Source: Syngnathus acus
Lineage: Eukaryota; Chordata; Actinopteri; Syngnathiformes; Syngnathidae
NCBI RefSeq assembly: GCF_901709675.1
Contig: NC_051101.1
Location: 14,407,416-14,471,415 of the forward strand
Direction of reading: 5' to 3'
DNA length: 64,000 nucleotides
Each line of letters begins with the position of its first letter. The first letter of the stretch is position 1. The translations under genes were made by a program, and so were the position numbers. Under the pieces are notes generated by a model, which was given only the letters and a program-made list of their open reading frames with translations, had not been told where the DNA came from and ran no database searches. Shown here piece by piece: positions 1-17,180 of the stretch.

Positions 1-924
1 TGCCATAGCTCCAACATGATTGGAACGAAAGAGGTTCTCGATGTGCTTGCGGATTTCTTTCAGCTTCAAGCCGTATACGATTGGATTGAGCAGAGGATTG
101 TACACCACTGTTTGTACAGTCGTAATCAGTTGCACACTTTTGGGAAGTACCGACCCCAGTAGCCCGATGACGGCGTCGCATAGGACCAAAGCCACAGTTG
201 CGATTAAAACAATCACATGCGGTAAACACGTATCCACGGCTTTTTTCCAGGCTAGACTATGATAGCTAACTATGAATATCTTGACGTATGTGAAGAGGAT
301 GAGCAACACGGGAAGGAGCACCACAGTTGAGATACCGAAAAAAGTCCACCCCATCACTGGCATTGGTATCATACAGTAAATCTTCAACACTACACCGTTG
401 CAAAAAATTCCACCCGAAGTCAAGTTGCAGATTTTTTGTTTGGACTGCATGAAAATTGTCACCATCAGCGGACAGGCTGGCAGAAACCAGGCCAAAGCCA
501 AGCAAACGCTGAGCCTTCTCGCGCCCATGACCGAGGCGTACTGAAGAGGCCTGCAGATGGACACGTATCTGTCATAAGACATGACCAACAACAACGCGAT
601 GTCAGACATACCTAAAGTGTAAAAAAAAAAAAACTGGACCAGACAAAAGGACAAAGAAATGCTCTGACGGTTCGACAAGACGTCCACAAAGAGTTTGGGA
701 TAGACGGTAGTGCTGAGAAAAAGCGAGTTGAGGGACAAACATGCAACGCAAACATACATGGGCTCATGAAGGTTCCTGTGAATCCAGACCAGACAAATAA
801 TGGTGCCGTTAGAGCAGAGGATGACAATATACATTGCCAACAAGAACAGAAAATAAACAGATCTGTACGTGTCCACGTCTATGAAGCCATCGAGGCTCAG
901 CATCAGCGTGCCGTTCCCTTCCAT
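1..924 (-). CDS. Odorant receptor (class A GPCR), 3' end off the window
   Basis: Single-exon seven-transmembrane receptor, open for 308 codons from the ATG at 924 to the window edge with no stop. The N-terminus carries an N-glycosylation sequon (NGT, residues 4-6). Family hallmarks are in order: HEPMYVCVACLSLNSLF in TM2, MSYDRYVSICRPLQY at the end of TM3 (the odorant-receptor form of the DRY motif), paired cysteines in extracellular loop 2, KKAVDTCLPHVIVL at TM6 and NPLLNPIVYGLKLKEIR at TM7. The charged tail after TM7 suggests only a few residues lie beyond position 1. Such receptors act in the plasma membrane of olfactory neurons through a Golf-type G protein; the ligand cannot be told. A second in-frame Met at 903 is a less likely start. 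Four Phe codons (622-633) come from a run of 13 A on the plus strand, so the frame depends on the length of that run. It looks intact as given. Confidence 0.93.
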   Translation of the reverse strand, partial: MEGNGTLMLSLDGFIDVDTYRSVYFLFLLAMYIVILCSNGTIICLVWIHRNLHEPMYVCVACLSLNSLFLSTTVYPKLFVDVLSNRQSISLSFCLVQFFFFYTLGMSDIALLLVMSYDRYVSICRPLQYASVMGARRLSVCLALAWFLPACPLMVTIFMQSKQKICNLTSGGIFCNGVVLKIYCMIPMPVMGWTFFGISTVVLLPVLLILFTYVKIFIVSYHSLAWKKAVDTCLPHVIVLIATVALVLCDAVIGLLGSVLPKSVQLITTVQTVVYNPLLNPIVYGLKLKEIRKHIENLFRSNHVGAMA

Positions 925-1353
925 CGTGACGCGAGACACATCACGAGACGAGTGAAAGAGACGACTCGCATCCTGTCCACTTGTGCTTGTCTGCCGAGAC
1001 GCAAATAAGAAGATTGTCGTCGGTCGGGGTGGGTGGGTGGGGGCGTCCTGCGATTGGCCGTCTCGTCCAGGAGGCGTTCTGCTCCTTCCCTTTGTGGCCT
1101 TCCCTTCCTCAATCCCACTTTGACCTCCTTGTCGTGGCCCAATGTTACACTGATATGAAAAAGCCTTTGCCTGCTCCCATATTTCTCATGTCGTTACCTT
1201 GCTTCATTATTTGGTTGTGATGCAAAGGTTAGGCATCCTGATGGCATCTTAGACGTGGACAAGTACAGATATGCTGACTTGTTCCTGTCTGATGTCACCG
1301 ACAGTCGTCATTCAGTCCGAACCCCAAAAATCGGAAGCCGCTGAAGTCGTCGG
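925..1353. other. Intergenic, upstream of the odorant receptor
   Basis: No coding signal seen. It holds a short G-rich patch at about 1023-1050 (GGGTGGGTGGGTGGGGGCG) and otherwise unique sequence up to the start of the CCTG array. Confidence 0.6.
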
Positions 1354-2706
<1,353 letters not shown>

Positions 2707-4270
2707 CAAAGTGTGCCACTCTACAAAGAGCGCTGCGGCAGGCAATCTTCTGCTCAATCGACATTGTCGTTCATGTGCTTTTGAAAGTTTCCTAAAAGCA
2801 TGCAGTAATAGCACAAATCAATCAATGGATCACACTGCACTTATTGAATGGCCATCTGGCTGTGCTCGCTGCTGGGCCCACCTTGGCCAACTCGAGGCAG
2901 TGTAAGACAAAAGAAGAAGACAAAATGATTCCTAAATAATCATCATACGACAATATGGCAGGCACTACTATGAGTTGCTCTTTGCAGACGATAGTAAATC
3001 TATGACTGTTTCTGTTTGCTCCATTGCTCGAGGGGTTATAGCATTGCAACAAACAGTTGGCTTCACTATTCGCAATGATGTGAAAATGTCGAAATATTGG
3101 AGAGAAAAAAATCAGTGTAAGGTGATTCCGCCAGTTCCAATCTGTATTGAAATACTATATTGAAAATGAAAGTTAGGTTATGATTTTAAACACACAAGGT
3201 GCATGTAAGGCCCTTCATACACAAACACACGTGAAAAACCCCCCAAAATCCTGCCGCCAGGCCTGATCATCTGTATGTTTGTGTGTGTGTAACGCATGAA
3301 AAACAATCTCAGCCTGAGGGAATAACTAATGATGACCCAGCCCAGTGATTACTGTTGTTGTCTTTGTCAGACGCAATTCTCCCAAGACTTTGACCATCAG
3401 CTGTCCCCTGCGGAGCCACCTTGTTTTTCCACCATCCTTGCATCACTCACTCTCCGCTAGCTAACATCCCACGGGATCAATCAAGTAGCTTACGCTCACT
3501 TGTGTGCGAAGGCCATCATTATGTCAATCACGAGTGCACAAGGGCTCCTTGACAGACACTTGCAATTAGTTCCTGGCTTGTTGTCGACTTTCACGCTCCG
3601 TTCGTGCCACTGCGGCCATTTTGTTCCAAACCTTTATGGCGATGAATTACTGTCAAGTGACAGAGCTGTGTGTGAAGCGCACACACACACACCCACGTAT
3701 CCCTCCTGAGTGTCATGTGACACAGTAGATACTTGTTCTTCTCAGGTGCGCACGTACAAGCGGGGTGACGACAGCAGCAGCGACAAAGCCAACATCCGTT
3801 TGGCCTTCTCAATCTGCCAGTACTGTTCATGTGGCAAAGCAGCCCTGAATCCAATGGCTTCTGTTGACAGCATTTCTTTCATCATTTGGCTTGCGTGTTA
3901 GCAGAGTGTCAATAAACGTCACCGAGTTGTTTGTTTCTTGAAGAACTTTATAGGGCATTTTGCTACAGATCTGGAGAAAGGCGAGTTCTCCAAAGAGAGC
4001 AAAGTAGACGAATAGCAAAATAGCTCCAATTCAGCTTTCTATTTGCCAAGTGTAAAACCAGAAAAATGGGAAATGACATTTTTCCCAGCTTTGTTTATAT
4101 GGCTACTTTTGAAAGCCTGTACACTTCAAAAGGTGTACATTTGGTTACTGGCAATGCATAAAAAAAAAAAAAAAAAAAAGAAGAGACAAATCTAATTCTA
4201 TAAAGGAACAAAAGAATCTTTACAACTATTTGCCTTTCCACAGTTGTAAAGCCAACCAAACAAAGGTTGT
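2707..4270. other. Intergenic / 3' flank of the Siglec-like gene
   Basis: No exon supported. It contains short CA/GT tracts (about 3281-3292 and 3680-3693) and an A-run at 4160-4178. The minus-strand 3' UTR of the Siglec-like gene must occupy the right part, but I could not find a clear AATAAA on the minus strand. Confidence 0.5.
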
Positions 4271-7200
4271 CTAGAGAGCATTTCCGTCACTCTTGGACTC
4301 TGTCGAGGCCGCGACGTCGTCGCTCGCCACTTCCTGCGCGGATGGAACGTCCGCCACCTTTTCCTCCTCTGGTTCCGGTTGCGTCTTTTGGTCGCTTTCG
4401 CCAGCGGCGCGCAGTCGTATCTCCGCGTACTCTCCAGTGACGGAGGAAAGTCCTCGGATCTCGTCGTGGTCCAGCGACTTCCGTTTGACCACGTTGACGT
4501 GGGCGTAGTGCAACTGCTCGTCGTCCGCCTCCTTGGCCAAGTCGTTTGCGTAAATGGCGTTGACATGGGAAGTGTTGCTCTGAAAGCAGCCGTGAGTAGA
4601 GGCTTTCATTTTGCGCCATTGAGTGGGAATGGATGCCAACACGTTGGATATCAACTAAGACACTAATGAGATCGATGACTTTATAAAAAGAACTTTGTCA
4701 TGCTAGCTTGTGTGTGTGTGTGTGTGTGTTCAACTTGAAGTTGGCACTCCTTCATTATGTCGACTGATAAATCTGACTTTGGACTCACCTCATTGGTGAC
4801 CAAATAGTCTGCGGCGTTGTCTGCTCGTCTCTCGCTGGCTGGGAAGCTGCCTTTGGTTTTCCTTCAAAGCAACAACAAAAATGAACATTTTTGACCTTCT
4901 TTGACCTTCACCTGCATGCTCACCTGCAAATGTACAAGAGCAGCAGGAGACTCAAGATCAGCATGGTAATCACTCCCACAGCAGAACCAACCAGAACCGG
5001 CACATCTGAAAGAAAAGAAAAAAAAACCCCAATGAGTGGTGATTGCAGATTATACCAATCATAACCAAATCAGAATAAGATAGACCTATCTGAGCGGCAG
5101 GGGAGGACATGTTGAAGGCGATACTGTCAAATCCCAGCGGGTTGGAACTGAAGCAAACCAGCGAGGACTCCAATTCTTCACCGCTCAAGCGCTGCATGAT
5201 GATGATGCTCCTCCGGGTGGCGTTGTCCAGGGCTTCCTCCGTGATGGGCTGTCGGTCGGAATGATTGACGAGCACACCGGACAATTCCCAGTGCAGGGAG
5301 GGCGGCGGGTTGGCCTGGCTGACGCAGGAACATCTGGTCTGGGCTAACACGTCCTGACAACAGGAGGATCTCAGGATCTCTGGTGCGACTGAAGAAGACA
5401 GCAAAATGGCACAATGTCTTTTCTGGAATGACGCAATATGGAAGGAGAAAATCTGTTCACGATAGACACCAAATTTCAGGTTACTTGTGACTCACACGTG
5501 ACGTCAAAGGCGATTGGCTGCGCCGACTGGGCCCCGTGAACGTTGACATTTTCACAATAGAACTTGTCCTGCGACAGCTTGGTGACGTTGAAGGTCATTT
5601 CCTGTCCCGTGCCCATCAGCGTCCTCTCCCCGCCGTTCACCCGGTACCAGGTGACGTTAGCGGCTGGCGGGTTGGCCACGCTCGCGCACCTTAAAGTCAC
5701 AGCGCTGCCGTCGGGTAAAGAGCCTTGTGGCCACGCAGACACTGTCGTGTTCTTAGGGGGATCTGAAAGAAGAAAAAAAACAACAACCACCACCACCGAG
5801 TCGAGTAGCTTTCGTCAAAAACGTGGAGAAACCAAACGAGTCCAATTTTGGCCAGCATTCGCCACGTCCATCCGACAGACTCACATTGAACGTCTAACTG
5901 AACGCCGGCAGACGTTTGCTCGCCCAGCAAGTTCTTGGCCTTGCAGCGGTACTCGCCGCTGTGTCCGGGCCGGGCGGCGTCCAGGGTCACGAGGTCCCCT
6001 ACCTCCAGGTCCTCGCCGCCGTTTACGGACCAGCTGTAGTTGTACACGGGCGGATTGGCTCGGCTCTCGCACAGCAGGAACAGCGGGGTGCCCTCCAGGA
6101 TGGCGCCAGGCGGCTCCACGGACACCGTGGTGTCCTTGGGAGGGACTGTTCACGCAGCAAAGGACTTTTCCAAAACTTCATCCAATTCTAACTGTACATT
6201 TCTCCTGTCAAATGGTACCTGGAATTTTTGACCGTGCGGGACTAATAAGGGAATATCTTAAAGGCCACTCACATTGTGCATCGAAGGTGATGACGGATGA
6301 ATTTTGCTCTCCGTACGTGTTGCGCACCCAGCAGAAGAAACCGGGCGGGTCTTCCGTGGCGGCGACAGTGTATCGCTTACTTCTTCTCAAGAACGTCACC
6401 TGACCGGCGTCCACTTGGTACCACGCGTAGGCAGATACAGTAGGGTTGGCGAGCGTGTCGCAGGTCAACGTGACCCAGGTGCCCGCCCTCACGGGGCTGG
6501 AGTAGCTCACTGATGTGTTCTTAGGGCCATCTGAACACAACAATCATTTCTTTCACTTCATCCCATACACTTGTTTCGATTTGGGACCATTTTGAACATT
6601 CATCGTGTCAACCACAAGTCCATTCTAGCAGTCGTTTTGGTCACGGATCGGATGGAGCAGGGCGACCAAATGCAGCTTGGGCCAGCTTGGACCAGCTTGG
6701 TTTATTGGAGAAAACAAACTAACAGACTCGGCAAACTGACATGGCTTAACAAAACAACAAGAGGACCGACCGACCGACAGGGACATGAAACAAAAGACAA
6801 CAGGAAGCAAAAAGACAACAGGAACCAAAAAGACATCAAGACGACAACAACACACAATGGTCTGACGGGGCAGACAGGACTTCTATACACGACAGGTAAC
6901 AAGAGGCAGGTGACTGCGGTTACATTGATTGAGGTGACACAGGAGGGGAGGGAAAGGAGGCGAGGGGCGAGCACACACACAGAAACCATGACAACAGACA
7001 CCTCGTGGAACGGCTGGGGACGAGACGTGACCATTTTCTCTTTCGATACTTGCACTTTGACCCAAGTCTACAACTAAAAGTAGTTCATCTTTGTGATGAA
7101 ATAATGCGCAACTTCCTCCTATTTCACTTCCTTTTTCTACACGTTCATGTGTCACCACATAACGCAGAGACGCAAGGCATTTTGTAACGCTTGCTCAAGT

Positions 7201-9212
7201 TAACCAAACAGGAAGGAAATCAGGCAGTACTGATTATTTTTTTTCTAATGTATTTGATGGTTGGCATTGATATCATTTTTTACTTTTTTTTTTTAAACTC
7301 ACGCAAAACTTCAAGCATCCGTCTTCTTTCTGTGAGCAGCTCAGTACGTCCCGGTTGTCTCCTGTAGGCGGCGCTGCAGGTGACCTTCAGGTTGTTGTGT
7401 CGGTAGGTCGCGATGAAATTCATGACTGCGGTGACCCTGGCCGGCCTCTGGCCCTCTGCCTCTACGCGTGCCTGCGAGACGGCGCCCAGCTGCGGCGTCC
7501 ACGTCAGCAACGGCGGCAGCGTTGGGCAAGAAGCCGGGGCCCAGCACTCGAGAGCCATCGGCGTACCCTCGTTGACCTCGCCCTTGGCGGGGGCGATCGT
7601 GGGCCGGGGTGCTGAGTCTGCGAGAAGAAGATTCGGCCATTTGGAATTGAAACTCAAATGTGAAACCCTAACTTCAAGCCATACTTGGAAAGTGTAACTC
7701 AAGCTTCAAATTCATAACCTAAGATTGAACCATTTTGTAGCCCTAACTCAGGCTTCAGACCCTTATTTCAAGAGCCAACCTTGGTTTGAAAGCCGAACCT
7801 TAAATCCTAACCTAGGTTGAGTGTCAGACCTCATTTGAAACACAACTGACTTGACTTGAAGCCCAACCGTAAAACCCTAACCGTGACTTGAAAACGTAAA
7901 CCATAGCTCTAATTTGAAAGCTGGCCTTCAAACTGGGATATAAAGCAATAAGACAGGCAGGCTTGAAAGCATACTTTGACAGACCTGAAACCATCATTCA
8001 AAACTAACATTAGCAAAAAGCCCGAACCCGAAAACTCGCACTCGAGGCTTGACAAAGACTTTGAAAGCTCAGTGACAGCCTAAACTCAGCTCCAATCCCT
8101 AAGCCTGACTTGAAAGCGACCTTGAATTTCCAACAGGACGCTCTGGGCAAAGTTGAACTTGAGCCGGTTGTCACATTCCAGCCTGAAGTAGTAATCGTCG
8201 TTGTGGTTGGACGTCACGTCCTCAAGGATGGTGCTGCAGTCCTTTTCCTGACAATCACACAAAAGCGTCTCAGAAAGTGACATTGTAGGCTCCAAACGTG
8301 AAAATATCCCAATGCCGATTCCACCCGAATTATTCGGTCCTGTATTTGAAAGGAAATATTTGTGAACGTTTTAAAAACATTGCTATTGTCATCTAACAAG
8401 TATCTTTTTTTTTTTTTTTTTTACCCAACTAGTTGTAGCCCCCCCCGGTTGTCATGGGCCCCGCAGTAGAGAATGATATCTTTTTCTTTTTTTTTTAATG
8501 GTTTCTACATTTCTTCGTACTTGTAAATTTCCGGTGAGGTGTCCCTGGAGGTAGTCCAGGGAGGCGCTCTCCTCCCTCGTGCGTCTGGAGTCGAACACGT
8601 AGCGCCCCCTGCTGGAGCCCCGCCTCCAAATGGCGGCGCAAGTGCGGTCCAAATCCAGATCATAACCTCCAAGTGACGTCAATCTGCAGGGAATTCGAAC
8701 GCATGAACCACTCACGCCCTGCACGGACGACGGCAACATAGTCGCCCATTCCTGACACAGGCTGCCTGAAACACAAATGAGAATCATTCTTCATCATTAG
8801 CATTCAAATCATTGTAATAATACAAGAAATATTATGTTGGAATATAGAATTTTTTTTTTTTTAACACAATTAAACCTGTCCCAGATAGATAAAGAAAAAA
8901 AAGATGGAAAATGAGCTGATAGAAATGACATTGTACAGTCATGTCATCATCATGTATTTCTGAATGAAGGAAAAAATAATATCACCATTTTATCTCTAAA
9001 GTACTTTTCAGAGAAATCCTTTTTTTTGTAGCAGGTCATGTTTTCAATAACAATAATTTTATACATTCTAGTAGGACTGGATTTGAACGTTTAGGAGTAA
9101 TAAAAACAGAAGAAAGCTCTGAAAAAACATCCATCGATCCATTTCTAATGACAAACGACTCACCTTCAAGCAGAACGCAAAGTAGAAAAAGCTTTACAAT
9201 GACGTGTGCCAT
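4271..9212 (-). CDS. Siglec-like inhibitory receptor (CD22/MAG-like)
   Basis: Eleven coding exons join in phase to 762 codons: 9164-9212, 8521-8765, 8121-8247, 7303-7617, 6273-6530, 5885-6145, 5496-5762, 5086-5388, 4924-5005, 4789-4861, 4271-4579. Order: signal peptide (MAHVIVKLFLLCVLL), V-set domain (about 20-140), then five Ig domains each on one phase-1 exon (141-608), a membrane helix (about 609-635) and a tail of about 127 residues. Siglec marks are EWATMLPSS with GSCVRIPC, the F-strand DDYYFRLE whose Arg120 matches the sialic-acid-binding arginine, and the extra cysteines of domain 2 (LECWAPASCP). The tail has an ITIM (LHYAHV, Tyr685), an ITIM-like EYAEIRL (Tyr711) and a Grb2-type YAND (Tyr670). 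From the family, it should bind sialylated glycans and recruit SHP phosphatases. Six Ig domains lie between MAG (5) and CD22 (7), so orthology is open. The V domain is split by an intron after LTGNLQ. Confidence 0.88.
6638..7033 (-). mobile_element. LTR-like dispersed element, copy A (intron of Siglec-like gene)
   Basis: A 396-bp insertion bounded by inverted TGGTCACG / CGTGACCA, so it begins TG and ends CA. It shares ordered blocks with copy B at 32758-33120: ACCAGCTTGGTTTATTGGAG, ACTTCTATAC, CGACAGGTAAC, GGCAGGTGACTG and GAGGGGCGAGCACAC. Read on the minus strand there is an AATAAA close to the 3' end, as in an LTR. No coding capacity. It lies in the intron between Ig domains 2 and 3, in the same orientation as the host gene. 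Flanks share only TTT, so no convincing target duplication here. Confidence 0.65.
7640..8110. repeat. Degenerate tandem array of CCTAAC / TTGAAA words in an intron
   Basis: The intron between the second V-set exon and Ig domain 2 is made largely of recurring words: CCCTAAC, CCTAACC, GACTTGAAAGC and GCTTCAAA, at irregular spacing of roughly 15-30 bases. It looks like a strongly decayed minisatellite. The telomere-like CCCTAA words are not in a regular 6-bp array. Confidence 0.5.
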
Positions 9213-10142
9213 TTTAGTTTTCTTCTCCTTGGTGACCCAAAATCCAAAGTCTGGTTGGTTGCAAATTTTTGAAATCAGATCAAGTTTAAAGCAAACATTT
9301 ATTCCACACCTTAGAGCGGACGACAGGCCTTGGGCGAGGACGCCTTTAAATTCAACTGCTTGTGGTCCATCAGTGCTGTCACAATAGGTTTGTGTGTTTC
9401 AATACACCAGCAGTTAACTTTGAGGAAGGTGGCCCCGGCCCCAGCTGCTGCCGCCGCCGCCGCCCCCACAGAAACACTTGAAACAAAATATGATAGAAAA
9501 TCCACTGTATGCAGGGAAAATGTCGTCACCATCGCTTTAATTCCTTTCAAAAGGAGGTCGTGAGTTCAAACGGGACTTGACTCTTTTAAATGTTGGGACT
9601 AAAGCAGGAGTTGCGCTGAGGTCAGAAAGGTTTTGACAGCAGTTTCCAAAGATGTTTGGAAATCACCCAAAAGTGCTGTCGCAACTGCGAACATTTCAAC
9701 GGGCACACGGTGTGCTCACTTTTGCGGCGAATAGAAACAGTTTGAACACCCCTGTTTGAATGCTAAATCACTCCCTCGCCATAAAAATATGAAAAATACA
9801 ATAAAAATCGGGTCTTTTTTTCCCTCTCCATTCCATTCATGTGTGGCCCAAGAAGACAAGAAACACAAAGAGCATTCTTTCTTTCGGTATATAATAGTGT
9901 ATCAAAAACAGTGTATGACTTGATGTATTTGCAAAGCCCACAAGTTGCCACGTAATAAGTTATTTTTGTAAAAACACACGCTATTAAATTGGAGCTCAAC
10001 CAACTCAGTTTTGATTGGCTCGTTCATGTTTGTACTGGTGGGTGGCCCCGTAGTGTCGCAGAGCTGTCGTGCCTGACTGAGAGCTGCCATGCCTGACTGA
10101 GAGCTGCCCTGCTGCGGTGGAAGGCAAAGCACCTGCTAACAG
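9213..10142. other. Intergenic between Siglec-like gene and PHLDB3-like gene
   Basis: Holds the promoter side of the Siglec-like gene (right of 9212) and the 3' flank of the PHLDB3-like gene. I see no exon. There is a short GCC-rich stretch at about 9432-9470 and a TTTATT (minus-strand AATAAA) at about 9297, near the Siglec start. Confidence 0.5.
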
Positions 10143-10189
10143 TCTTCCTTCCTTCCTTCCTTCCTTCCTTCCTTCCTTCCTTCCTTCCT
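10143..10189. repeat. (CTTC)n microsatellite in the PHLDB3-like 3' flank
   Basis: Eleven CTTC units lie immediately 3' of the PHLDB3-like stop codon (10201-10203), so they are probably in its 3' UTR, read as (GAAG)n on the transcript. Confidence 0.95.
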
Positions 10190-10200
10190 CCTCTTTGCGC

Positions 10201-15819
<5,619 letters not shown>

Positions 15820-17180
15820 TGCTAAAATGATATTTCAAATGGTACGCGAATAAACACCTCATTTTTAAACGAAGTAAGAATATTATATGGGTTATTCCCT
15901 GGAAGGATGGGCCACTAGATCTATCTGAAAAATGCACTTTTTCAAAACCAGGTCAATCATAAATAGATAGATAAATAAACAAACAAACAAACAAACAAAC
16001 AAACAAACAAGTAAATAGCAGTTTAGTTGACTATGTTTGGGTTCCGCAAATATCTCAAATTTGAGCAGCGTTACGTTATTTAAATACCATTTGTAATCAG
16101 CCTGCGAGTAAATGGTTCAGCTGCACGCTCTCTGTGCACACATGTTGCCATTTACTCTTTTGATGTGGTACAACATACATTAAGAAAGGCCTCTCACAAA
16201 ACAACATGTGCACAGCTGGTGGCAAAGTTCTTTTGGACTGGCTAGTATTATCCAAATACGCCCCCACCCCCACGTGCGCCCTCCATGCCCGCACGCATCA
16301 TCACCGCAGCCCTTATTAGGTTGCAGGATCAATATACAACACAGATGAAGACATGAGGGTACGGCGCCGGCAGAAAGCGGGTCGCGAGGAGCTTCCGACG
16401 ATTGTGTCGTGGAGAAACATTTCTCACCGGGCGGGGCTGTATTTTTATTCCGGCTCTTTGCCGTCTTCAGCCGCAGAAACCTCACCGGCCGGTTGGGCCA
16501 GAAATCCCAGCTGCGCAATTCCAAATTTAACCAGCCGCCAAAATCACAGGAGTCACCCTGCACTCAAACCACAATGGTGTTGACATACTCTCATGGGACG
16601 TATTCATTTCACACCAAGTTTGCAGTGGTACAAAAGTCAATATTTCATATTTGTAGTATTGCAAGTACTCTACTGTACTCTTGCTACTCGCAAAAAGATC
16701 ATTTTATCATGAAACATAAGCAGCAGTCTCTACAGATTCGTTGACGGTTGCACTCAAACAAACATCAGCTGACCTCCTACAAAAGTCCAGTCAGATAGCG
16801 AGCGACTCATCGCCCGCCACCAGTGGAATTTGGGGAGTAAAGTCCACGCGTTGTGTCAGTGCGCTAACTCAACAAGACTTTGGATAAAAAATTGCTGAGA
16901 AAGAAAAGATGAGTCAGTCCAAAAGAGCGGAGAAAATGCTTTGTTGGGAAAATAATGACGCTTGATTGCAGGGGAGGCCTGAAAAACATGATAAGGAAGG
17001 AATGAATGGGGACACAGTACCACACCGACCATGTGTGTGTGTGTGTGTGTGTGTTACACAAGCAGGACTTGACCCACACACTGATAGCATGAGCCAGTGC
17101 GACACTAATGCTAATTATCGACGGCAGGTCGGCAATAAGCGGCCACGGTGACACAGTTCCAAACTGGTCAACGAGGTTGC
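15820..17180. other. Upstream region of the PHLDB3-like gene
   Basis: Probably its first intron and 5' region. It holds a (CAAA)n tract at 15977-16010 and a GC-richer patch at about 16355-16500 with a minus-strand donor-like CCGGCCG|GTGAGG. No coding exon supported. Confidence 0.4.
15977..16010. repeat. (CAAA)n microsatellite
   Basis: About eight AAAC units following ATAG/ATAA words. Confidence 0.9.
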
